Positions 24,769 to 32,126 of a stretch of 64,000 nucleotides of DNA are shown here, piece after piece. Source of the DNA: DP-19 sp036496285 (lineage in GTDB: Bacteria; Desulfobacterota; Binatia; UTPRO1); contig DASXLI010000019.1 in NCBI GenBank assembly GCA_036496285.1, positions 1 to 64,000 of the forward strand. Direction: 5' to 3'. Below the pieces are notes generated by a model. That model saw nothing but the letters and a program-made list of their open reading frames with translations. It did not search any database and was not told where the DNA came from. The translations under genes and the position numbers were made by a program. Positions within the stretch are counted from its first letter, which is position 1. Each line of letters opens with the position of its first letter.

Positions 24769-25922
24769 GCGGCGCGACGATCCTGCCGCACGGCGGCACG
24801 CTGGTGAACCGCTGGGCGACCGACAAGGAGCGCGCGCAGTGGATGGGGGAGCTGAAGCAGCTCAAGCACATCAAGCTCACGGCACGTGAGATCTCCGACC
24901 TCGAAATGATCGGTGTCGGTGCCTTCAGCCCGCTCGAGGGCTTCATGGGCGAAGCCGACTACCGCGCGACGCGCGAGCGCATGCGTCTCTCCAACGGCCT
25001 GCCGTGGACGATTCCCGTCACGCTCTCCGTCACCAAGGAGAAGGAGCGCGACCTGCACGCCGGCGACGACGTCGTCCTCTACGAGGACGACCGGCCGCTC
25101 GGCATCCTGCACCTCGCGGAGAAGTTCACCTACGACAAGGAGCGCGAGGCCGCGGAGGTGTACGGCACGACCGAGGCCGCGCACCCCGGCGTCAAGGTCG
25201 TCTACGACCAGGGCGACGTCTACCTCGGCGGCAAGATCACCCTGCTCGACCGGCCGAAGGAGATCCCGTTCCGCGAGCATCGTCTCGATCCGCTCGAGAC
25301 GCGCGCCCTCTTCATCGAGCGCGGCTGGAAGCGCATCGTCGCGTTCCAGACGCGCAACCCGGTGCACCGCGCGCACGAGTACATCCAGAAGTGCGCGCTC
25401 GAGATCGTCGACGGTCTCCTGTTGCACCCGCTCGTCGGCGCGACCAAGGGCGACGACATCCCCGCCGACGTGCGCATGGAGTGCTACAAGGTCCTGCTCG
25501 ACAAGTACTACCCCAAGGACCGTACGGTGCTCTCGGTGCTGCCCGCCAACATGCGCTACGCCGGCCCGCGCGAGGCGATCTTCCACGCCATCATCCGCAA
25601 GAACTACGGCTGCACGCACTTCATCGTCGGGCGCGACCACGCGGGCGTGGGCTCGTACTACGGCACCTACGACGCGCACTACATCTTCGACAACTTCACC
25701 GCCGAGGAGATGGCGATCACGCCGCTCTTCTTCGACCACACCTTCTTCTGCAAGGTGTGCGACAGCATGGCGTCGGCGAAGACCTGCCCGCATCCGTCGA
25801 CCGAGCACATCGCGCTCTCCGGAACCAAGGTGCGCGAGATGCTCGCCGCCGGCCAGCGGCCACCGAAGGAGTTCAGCCGCCCCGAGGTCGCCGACGTCCT
25901 GATCGGATCGATGCGCAAGTAG
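24765..25922 (+). CDS. sat: Sulfate adenylyltransferase (ATP sulfurylase)
   Basis: A 385-aa enzyme that makes adenosine 5'-phosphosulfate (APS) from ATP and sulfate. It is the homo-oligomeric Sat/MET3 type, not CysD/CysN. Motifs are AFQTRNPVHRAHEY (QxRNP and HxxH, about residues 193-206), GATKGDDIP and FIVGRDHAGVGSYYGTYDA. Family segments around DLEMIGVGAFSPLEGFMG are present at the N-terminus. It starts with GTG inside the leader ORF stop. With cysC about 2.3 kb away and the CysO/CysM genes upstream, it belongs to a sulfur-assimilation cluster. Confidence 0.95.
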   Translation: MSGATILPHGGTLVNRWATDKERAQWMGELKQLKHIKLTAREISDLEMIGVGAFSPLEGFMGEADYRATRERMRLSNGLPWTIPVTLSVTKEKERDLHAGDDVVLYEDDRPLGILHLAEKFTYDKEREAAEVYGTTEAAHPGVKVVYDQGDVYLGGKITLLDRPKEIPFREHRLDPLETRALFIERGWKRIVAFQTRNPVHRAHEYIQKCALEIVDGLLLHPLVGATKGDDIPADVRMECYKVLLDKYYPKDRTVLSVLPANMRYAGPREAIFHAIIRKNYGCTHFIVGRDHAGVGSYYGTYDAHYIFDNFTAEEMAITPLFFDHTFFCKVCDSMASAKTCPHPSTEHIALSGTKVREMLAAGQRPPKEFSRPEVADVLIGSMRK

Positions 25923-25945
25923 GCGCGGACGGCCCAGCGAGCACG

Positions 25946-27604
25946 ATGGCGAAGCGCGACGAGTGCGACGTCTGCGTGATCGGCACCGGTGCCGGCGGCG
26001 GCGTCATGATCCAGGAGCTCACCGCCGCGGGCCTCCGGGTCGTGGCGCTGCAGCGCGGCCCGTTCCTCGGGCCGAACGATTTCGACGACGACGAGCTGCG
26101 CACGGTGATCCGGGACGAGGTGTTCTCGCCCGACCAGCTCGAGACCTACCGCTACGACGAGAAGAGCCCGACCGAGACCGGGCGGTTCAACCTGACCGCG
26201 AACTGCGTCGGCGGCACGATGACGCACTGGGCGGCCTGGTCCTGGCGCTTCCGCCCCGACGACTTCAAGGTGCGCTCGACGGAGGGCCCGCTCGCCGGCG
26301 CGAGCCTCGCCGACTGGCCCATCACCTACGAGGAGCTCGAGCCCTTCTACGAGCGGGCCGAGTGGGACTTCGGCGTCGCCGGCGACGCCACCGCCAACCC
26401 GTTCGGCTCGCCGCGTACGAAGGGCTATCCGAACCCGGCCCATCCGGGCCGCACGTCGAGCGCCCGCTTCGCGCAGGCCGCGCGCAAGCTCGGCTACCAT
26501 CCGTTCCCGACGCCGATGGCCATCAACTCGCGGCCCTACGGCGGGCGGCCCGAATGCGTCTACGGCGGCGCCTGCCAGCAGTACGGCTGCATGATCCACG
26601 CGAAGGCGACGACGCTCTCGGTGTGCGTGCCGAAGGCGCTCGCGACGAGCCGCCTCGATCTTCGCCCCAACACGGTGGCACGCGAGGTCACGCTCGGCCC
26701 GGACGGGCGCGCGCGCAGCGTCCGCTACCTCGACGCCAAGCGCCGCGAGCACGAGGTCTTCGCGCGCCACGTCGTCGTCGCCGGCAATGCCTTCGGCACC
26801 CCGCATCTCCTCCTCATGTCGAAGTCCGGATCCTTTCCGCATGGTCTCGCGAACGGCAGCGGCCTCGTCGGCCGCAACCTCACCTTCCACCATGCGGCGA
26901 CGGTCAACTTCACGATCGACGTGCCGGCGCTCAGCTTCGCGGCGCTCGAAAGCCACGTCGCGCTCGACGACCTGCACCCGAGCGACGCAAAACGCGGCTT
27001 CATCCGCGGCGGCGTCGTCGCCGATTTCAACATGCTGGTGAAGCAGCCGCTCGCGTACGCCTTCCTCGGTTTTCCCGGCTACCCGGCGAAGCGCGCCTGG
27101 GGCGCCGACCTGAAGGACTACCTGCGCAAGTTCCCGCACGCGGTCGGCACGGTCGCGATCCTCGAGGACATGCCGATGGAGTCGAACCGGGTCGATCTCG
27201 ACCCGACGGTGAAGGACCGCTTCGGCCTGCCGGTGCCACGCATCACGCACCGCCAGCACGCCAACGATCTCGCGATGAACCGCTGGTACACGCAGCGGAT
27301 GCTCGAGCTCGCGGACGCGGCGGGCGCGGTCGAGAAGTGGGTGCCGAGTGTCTTCGCGCTCGCCGACGAGCGCTCGGCGATGAAGGGCAGCGCCCACTTC
27401 CACGGCACCTGCCGCATGGGCGACGATCCGCAGGCGTCGGTCGTCGACAAGTGGTGCCGCAGCCACGAGGTCGCGAACCTGTGGGTGGTCGACGGCAGCG
27501 TCTTCCCGACCGCCGCCGGCTACAACCCGACGCTCACCATCCTCGCCAACGCCTACCGCGTCGCCGACCACTTCGTGCGCGAGGCGAAGCGCGGGAACGC
27601 CTGA
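25946..27604 (+). CDS. GMC-family FAD oxidoreductase (dehydrogenase large subunit)
   Basis: A 552-aa flavoprotein. The FAD motif is CVIGTGAGGGVMIQELTAAG (about 11-30), followed by TANCVGGTMTHWAAWSWRF. A Cys-rich segment (CVYGGACQQYGCMIHAKATT) is typical of gluconate- or sorbitol-dehydrogenase-like GMC proteins. The C-terminal catalytic His and Asn are in SAHFHGTCRMGD and AAGYNPTLTILANAYR. It has no signal peptide and probably travels with its Tat-exported small subunit, encoded 10 bases downstream. Substrate candidates are sugars, sugar acids or alcohols; none can be chosen from the sequence. Confidence 0.9.
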   Translation: MAKRDECDVCVIGTGAGGGVMIQELTAAGLRVVALQRGPFLGPNDFDDDELRTVIRDEVFSPDQLETYRYDEKSPTETGRFNLTANCVGGTMTHWAAWSWRFRPDDFKVRSTEGPLAGASLADWPITYEELEPFYERAEWDFGVAGDATANPFGSPRTKGYPNPAHPGRTSSARFAQAARKLGYHPFPTPMAINSRPYGGRPECVYGGACQQYGCMIHAKATTLSVCVPKALATSRLDLRPNTVAREVTLGPDGRARSVRYLDAKRREHEVFARHVVVAGNAFGTPHLLLMSKSGSFPHGLANGSGLVGRNLTFHHAATVNFTIDVPALSFAALESHVALDDLHPSDAKRGFIRGGVVADFNMLVKQPLAYAFLGFPGYPAKRAWGADLKDYLRKFPHAVGTVAILEDMPMESNRVDLDPTVKDRFGLPVPRITHRQHANDLAMNRWYTQRMLELADAAGAVEKWVPSVFALADERSAMKGSAHFHGTCRMGDDPQASVVDKWCRSHEVANLWVVDGSVFPTAAGYNPTLTILANAYRVADHFVREAKRGNA

Positions 27605-27614
27605 AAGGATCGCC

Positions 27615-28238
27615 ATGGCGGAGCCGGTCTCACGTCGCGACTTCCTGATCCAGAGCGCGCTCTACGGCGGCTCGCTCTGGGTCCTGCTCAACACCCCGCG
27701 GCCGCGCGCCGCGCGCGCCGCCGCGGAGTCGACCCGGCCCGAGGTGCTCTCCGCCGCCGAGTGGAAGACCGTCGAGGCCGTCACCGGGCGCATCATCCCC
27801 ACCGACCACGAGCCCGGCGCGATCGAGGCCAACTGCGTCAACTTCATCGACAAGGCGCTGGTCCACGAGGACGCCGCGATGAAGCCGCTCTACCGCGCCG
27901 GCGTCGCCGGCCTCGACGCGGTCGCGCATCGGCGCTTCGAGGCGTCCTTCGTCGCGCTCTCGGCGGCGCAGCAGGATGACGTCCTCGCCACCGTCGAGTC
28001 CGGCAAGGCCGAGGGCTGGTCGGGCGGCACCGCCGCCCCGGCGGCGACGTTCTTTGCGGCCGTCCGCGCCCACACCATCATGGGCTTCCTCGCCCACCCG
28101 AAGTACGGCGGCAACCGCGACTGGGCCGGCTGGAAGGTCGTCGGCTACCCGGGGGGCGGCCACCACCTCGGGGGCTACTCGCCCGAGCAGCTCATGGGCA
28201 GAGCCAAGATCGCAGCCGCGTGGGGCGAGGAGATCTGA
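27615..28238 (+). CDS. Gluconate 2-dehydrogenase subunit 3-like protein with Tat signal
   Basis: A 207-aa small subunit. The N-terminus carries a twin-arginine signal (SRRDFLIQSALYGGSLWVLL). The body matches the gluconate-2-dehydrogenase-3 family: GRIIPTDHEPGA, then the C-terminal FLAHPKYGGNRDWAGWKVVG and YPGG. It accompanies the GMC subunit as a folded co-exported complex in related systems. No cytochrome c subunit is adjacent, so the electron acceptor is unknown. Ribosome site GAAAGGAT precedes the ATG. Confidence 0.85.
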   Translation: MAEPVSRRDFLIQSALYGGSLWVLLNTPRPRAARAAAESTRPEVLSAAEWKTVEAVTGRIIPTDHEPGAIEANCVNFIDKALVHEDAAMKPLYRAGVAGLDAVAHRRFEASFVALSAAQQDDVLATVESGKAEGWSGGTAAPAATFFAAVRAHTIMGFLAHPKYGGNRDWAGWKVVGYPGGGHHLGGYSPEQLMGRAKIAAAWGEEI

Positions 28239-28265
28239 GCCGGACGCTCTCGCGTGGACGCGGGC

Positions 28266-28880
28266 CTAGCCGCGCGGCACGTGGCCGTTGCTCTCGAGGT
28301 ACTGCAGGATCTGGCGGGCGCTCGCCTCGACGGATTGTCCGGCGGTGCGGATCGTCAGCTCCGCCTTCTGGGGGGCCTCGTACGGCGCCGAGATGCCGGT
28401 GAACTCCTTGATCTCGCCGGCCCGCGCCTTCTTGTAGAGGCCCTTCACGTCGCGCTGCTCGCAGACCTCGACAGGGCAATCGACATGCACCTCGACGAAG
28501 TCGCCCTGCCCCATCAGCACCCGCACCTGATCGCGGTCGGCGCGGTAGGGCGAGATGAAGGCGGTCAGGGTGACCAGGCCGGCGTCACTGAACAACTTCG
28601 CGACCTCGCCGATGCGGCGGATGTTCTCCGTGCGGTCGGCGGGCGAGAAGCCGAGGTTCTTGTTGAGGCCGTGGCGGACGTTGTCGCCGTCCAGGATGTA
28701 GGCGCGGACGCCCCGTTCCCAGAGCCGCTTCTCGAGGTCGACGGCGATCGTCGACTTGCCCGAGCCGGAGAGGCCGGTGAGCCAGACCGTACAGCCCTTG
28801 TGGCCGTTCATCTTCTCGCGGTCCGCGCGCGTCACCGCGCCCTGGTGCCATACGATGTTCGTCGCCTTCTGCTCCGCCAT
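28266..28880 (-). CDS. cysC: Adenylyl-sulfate kinase
   Basis: A 204-aa enzyme that phosphorylates APS to 3'-phosphoadenosine-5'-phosphosulfate (PAPS). It has the P-loop GLSGSGKSTIA (about residues 35-45), LDGDNVRHGLNKNLGFS, the FISPYRADRD loop and KGLYKKARAGEIKEFTGISA. The length matches stand-alone CysC. It converges on the dehydrogenase small-subunit gene and is divergent from the diiron gene. PAPS would feed either reduction or sulfotransfer; no PAPS reductase or sulfotransferase is visible in the window. Confidence 0.95.
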   Translation of the reverse strand: MAEQKATNIVWHQGAVTRADREKMNGHKGCTVWLTGLSGSGKSTIAVDLEKRLWERGVRAYILDGDNVRHGLNKNLGFSPADRTENIRRIGEVAKLFSDAGLVTLTAFISPYRADRDQVRVLMGQGDFVEVHVDCPVEVCEQRDVKGLYKKARAGEIKEFTGISAPYEAPQKAELTIRTAGQSVEASARQILQYLESNGHVPRG

Positions 28881-29066
28881 GGGACAAAAGCATTACCGGG
28901 GACCGCGTACAGCGGCAAGCGGCAATCGTGCGCGTGCGGAATCCGACCGAGACGTGAGCCCGCGCACCATTGATGGGCAATGCCCTCGAGAAAAATCGGG
29001 GAGCACCCGGAAAGCGCCGAAAGCGCATTGACACTCGCGCGCCGGCCGACGATAGACCCGCTCACT

Positions 29067-30188
29067 ATGGACACGTTCAGCCATCCCTCCGGCAGCGCCG
29101 CGCAGGCGCACCCCATCATGCTCCCCGAGGGCGGCGCCGAGGAGCGCATCGGATCCGCCTTCCCGACCGTCTTCACCTGGGACTACCGTGTCCGCCACGA
29201 CGAGCTGATGCGGCTCTACGAGAAGGGCAAGGCGATGCAGTGGAACGCCGCGACCGACATCGACTGGTCGATCGACGTCGATCCGTCGCGCGCCACCGCC
29301 GAGGAGATGGGCATCATCGACGGCATCCTCGCGCTGCCGGAGCAGCTGCCGCTGGCGCGCCGGCGCGAGCTCGACCTGCACTTCAACGCGTGGCTGCTGT
29401 CGCAGTTCCTGCACGGCGAGCAGGGCGCGCTGCTCGCGACCGCCCAGATCGTCAACACCGTGCCCTGGACCGAGGGCAAGTTCTACGCCGCCAACCAGGT
29501 CGCCGACGAGGCGCGGCACGTCGAGGTGTACCGCCGCTACCTCACCGAGAAGCTCGGCGTGAGCTATCCCGTGAACCGCCACCTGCACACGCTGCTGTCG
29601 CAGATCATCAGCGAGTCGCGTTGGGACATGATCTATCTCGGCATGCAGATCATGGTGGAGGGCCTGGCGCTCGCCGCGTTCGGCCTGATGCGCTTCACCG
29701 CCGCCCGCGAGCCTCTCATCCAGCAGATCACGAGCTACGTGATGCGCGACGAGGCCCGCCACGTCGCCTTCGGCATCCTCTCGCTGCAGGATCTCTACAC
29801 GAAGGAGCTCAGCAGCGCCGAGCTGAAGGTACGCGAGGAGTTCGTCATCGAGGCGACGATGCTCATGCGCGAACGGTTGCTGATGGAGGAGGTGTGGCCG
29901 CGTCTCGGTCTCGACTCGAAGCGCTGGCTCTCGTGGTCGATGAACACGCCGTTCATGGTCGGCTTCCGCCAGATCCTCTTCTCGAAGATCGTGCCGAACC
30001 TGAAGCGGCTCGGCCTGCTCACGCCGCGTGTCCGGAAGACGTTCGCCGATCTGCAGATCCTGGAGTTCGAGTCCTTGCCGGACTCGACCGCCGAGTCGGA
30101 GACGGCGATGCCGCCCGCGCTGCTGACGTTCTTCATGCGCCTGCAGGCGGCCGGGATCGAGCTGCCCGGCCTCGCGACGAGCGGCTGA
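29067..30188 (+). CDS. Ferritin-like diiron protein (putative oxygenase)
   Basis: A 373-aa all-helical protein with two E/D-ExxH iron-binding repeats: FLHGEQGAL, DEARHVEVY, MVEGLALAAF and MRDEARHVAFG. This pattern is that of the ribonucleotide-reductase-R2/AurF-like ferritin superfamily. R2 radical-site residues are not evident, so an oxygenase or oxidase is more likely. Two starts are possible; ATG 29067 (MDTFSHPSG) is preferred because the extra 29 residues from 28980 are not family-like, though neither has a strong ribosome site. The substrate is unknown. Confidence 0.72.
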   Translation: MDTFSHPSGSAAQAHPIMLPEGGAEERIGSAFPTVFTWDYRVRHDELMRLYEKGKAMQWNAATDIDWSIDVDPSRATAEEMGIIDGILALPEQLPLARRRELDLHFNAWLLSQFLHGEQGALLATAQIVNTVPWTEGKFYAANQVADEARHVEVYRRYLTEKLGVSYPVNRHLHTLLSQIISESRWDMIYLGMQIMVEGLALAAFGLMRFTAAREPLIQQITSYVMRDEARHVAFGILSLQDLYTKELSSAELKVREEFVIEATMLMRERLLMEEVWPRLGLDSKRWLSWSMNTPFMVGFRQILFSKIVPNLKRLGLLTPRVRKTFADLQILEFESLPDSTAESETAMPPALLTFFMRLQAAGIELPGLATSG

Positions 30189-30207
30189 GCGCGCTGGCGG
30201 TCCGTCC

Positions 30208-30489
30208 TCAGCGCGGCAGCGCGTTCAGCTCGAGCGTGACGCCGAAGACCTCGCTCAAGAGCAGATAGAGGCCGACGAGCGCCGCGAACAGGGCCGCGAA
30301 GGCGCCGATCGCGATGCCGGAGAGGAAGACCAGCGACATCAGCGCGCCCGCGATGACGAGCGGCAGGAGGAGCCGCGACTGATTGAACGGCGCGACCGGC
30401 TCGAGCAGGGGCAGGAGCCCGTACTCACGCGTCTCCGCCCGGATCGTGTCGAGCAGCTGCTTCGCCTGGCCGTAGACGTACTCAAGCAT
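30208..30489 (-). CDS. Small membrane protein of the sigma-factor cassette
   Basis: A 93-aa protein with an amphipathic N-terminal helix, then two membrane helices separated by a short turn (LLLPLVIAGALMSLVFLSG and AFAALFAALVGLYLLLSEV). No family was recognised. It lies three bases downstream of the secreted-protein gene and is the last of four genes starting with an ECF sigma factor. It may be a target of, or a signal for, that sigma/anti-sigma pair. Confidence 0.6.
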   Translation of the reverse strand: MLEYVYGQAKQLLDTIRAETREYGLLPLLEPVAPFNQSRLLLPLVIAGALMSLVFLSGIAIGAFAALFAALVGLYLLLSEVFGVTLELNALPR

Positions 30490-30492
30490 GCG

Positions 30493-30966
30493 TCACTCCG
30501 TATCCGCGCCGATCACGATGATCAGGACGCCGGTTTCCTGCTTCGGACCCCCGAGCAGTAGCACACCGTGGTCGCGCAGCGCCACCGACGTGTCGATCAG
30601 CGGCCGCCCGCCCTCGAGCAGCATCACCTGCATGCCGACCTTCGAGTCGCGGAACTCCTTCGGCGCCACCACCAGGTAGCGCCCGCCGGGGATGTCGAAG
30701 CTCGCGCCCTGCCCCCAGTCGAGCCCGCGGCGCTCCTGCTTCATCAGGCGATACGAGGCATAGCGGAAGAGGCTGTCGAACTGCGGCTTCATCGCGATCA
30801 GGCGGGTGTCGAACTCGGGCGTGCCGCCGTCGGTCGCGAGCACGCTGCCGACGGTGACGGTGACGCCGCCCGCGCACGCCGGCGCCGCCGGGAGCAGCGC
30901 GACGGCCGCCGCGAGCGCAAGCGCCGCGGCGAGGACGGGCGCCGATGCGCCGGCAGCGCGCCTCAC
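30493..30966 (-). CDS. Secreted hypothetical protein of the sigma-factor cassette
   Basis: A 157-aa protein with a long N-terminal signal peptide (cleavage about residue 32, after PACA). The mature part is about 125 residues and beta-rich, with the segments GGRYLVVAPKEFRDSKVGMQ and LLLGGPKQETGVLIIVIG. The GTG start overlaps the anti-sigma-factor stop by four bases (GTGA), so the two are co-translated. No family was recognised; a periplasmic sensor or effector for the anti-sigma factor is a reasonable guess. Confidence 0.6.
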   Translation of the reverse strand: MRRAAGASAPVLAAALALAAAVALLPAAPACAGGVTVTVGSVLATDGGTPEFDTRLIAMKPQFDSLFRYASYRLMKQERRGLDWGQGASFDIPGGRYLVVAPKEFRDSKVGMQVMLLEGGRPLIDTSVALRDHGVLLLGGPKQETGVLIIVIGADTE

Positions 30967-31457
30967 CTGGCGCCCTCGTCGATCCAGATCACGGTCGTGT
31001 TGCTGACCGGCTCGGAGAAGAGCGCCACCGAGGGCGCGTCGCTCACCAGGCTGTCGATGCGGGCCTGGTTGTTCGGCGGGCCCTGCGTCGCGGCCGAGAG
31101 ACTCGCGCCGGCGCGCCAGATTTCGAGCGCGCTCACCAGCAGCGCGACGGCCATCACCGCGGCGATCACCGCCGGCCGCGCCGCCAACGCCCGCAGGCGC
31201 TCGCCGACGCCGCCGAACGAGCGCTGCACCACCTCGGCCTGCCCGGCGATGTCGGCCCAGAAGCGCGTGAAGTCGACGCGCGCAACGGCCTCGTTGACGC
31301 CCTCCACGATCAGCTCCTGGAGCCGCTCGAGCTCCTGCAACAGGCGCTCGCAGGCGGGGCAGCGCGTGACGTGCAGCGCGACGACGCGCATGCTGCGCGC
31401 CTCGAGCTCGCCGTCGAGAAAGCGGTCGAGCATGTTCTCGATGTCGCGGCAGATCAT
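30963..31457 (-). CDS. Membrane-anchored zinc-finger anti-sigma factor
   Basis: A 164-aa protein. The N-terminal anti-sigma zinc finger carries HVTRCPAC (HxxxCxxC, about residues 29-36) after an amphipathic helix. One membrane helix follows (AVIAAVMAVALLVSALEI, about 95-112), with a periplasmic tail of about 50 residues. It would hold the upstream ECF sigma factor inactive until a signal triggers release. The start is 22 bases after the sigma-gene stop. Confidence 0.82.
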   Translation of the reverse strand: MICRDIENMLDRFLDGELEARSMRVVALHVTRCPACERLLQELERLQELIVEGVNEAVARVDFTRFWADIAGQAEVVQRSFGGVGERLRALAARPAVIAAVMAVALLVSALEIWRAGASLSAATQGPPNNQARIDSLVSDAPSVALFSEPVSNTTVIWIDEGAR

Positions 31458-31479
31458 GCGCGCACGCGCCGCCTGGTGC

Positions 31480-32046
31480 TCACAGGCAGTCCTGCAGCAG
31501 CGTCTGCAGCTTCTTGCGCGCGTAGTGGAGGCGGCTCATCACCGTTCCCTTCGCGCATTCCATGACGCGGCTGATCTCGTCGTACGAGAGCCCTTCGACC
31601 TCGCGCAAAAGTATGACCGCCCGATGTTCGGGGGTCAATTGATCGATGGCGGCGCGCACGCGCTCGCCGATCTCGCGGCTCTTCACGCGGCGGAACGGAT
31701 CGTCGCGCCGCAGCTCGTCCTGGATTCCCTCCTGCGCCTCGAGGGCCGCCTCGGGCACCGACGTGACCGTCGGGCGGTGCCACTCGTGCCGCTGGTAGTC
31801 GATCGCGAGGTTCACGGCGATGCGGTAGAGCCAGGTGTAGAAGCTCGCCTCTCCCTTGAACTGGTCGAGGCTGCGAAGGGCCTTGAGGAAGGTCTCCTGG
31901 GATGTCTCCCAGGCGGCCTCGTGGTCATGCAGCATGCCGAGCACGACCGTGTAGATCTTGCGCTGGTAGCGCTCGACGAGCTCCTGGAACGCCGCCCGAT
32001 CGCCGGTGCGCGCCAACCGCACGAGCTCGGCATCGGTCCGTTCCAC
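31480..32046 (-). CDS. ECF-type RNA polymerase sigma factor (RpoE-like)
   Basis: A 188-aa sigma-70 relative with region 2 (RYQRKIYTVVLGML through FYTWLYRIAVNLAIDY) and region 4 (LTPEHRAVILLREVEGLSYD, then EISRVMECAKGTVMSRLHYA). There is no region 3. It starts at GTG 32046. The downstream anti-sigma factor with a zinc finger and a membrane helix makes this a classical envelope-stress type pair. No autoregulatory promoter could be identified with confidence. Confidence 0.93.
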   Translation of the reverse strand: MERTDAELVRLARTGDRAAFQELVERYQRKIYTVVLGMLHDHEAAWETSQETFLKALRSLDQFKGEASFYTWLYRIAVNLAIDYQRHEWHRPTVTSVPEAALEAQEGIQDELRRDDPFRRVKSREIGERVRAAIDQLTPEHRAVILLREVEGLSYDEISRVMECAKGTVMSRLHYARKKLQTLLQDCL

Positions 32047-32126
32047 CCGGGCGCCACTCCCCTATAGACGGCGGCCGCCGCCGGTTATTCGCGACCAAAT
32101 GCGCGATCGGCCGGGCGCGGCGACCA

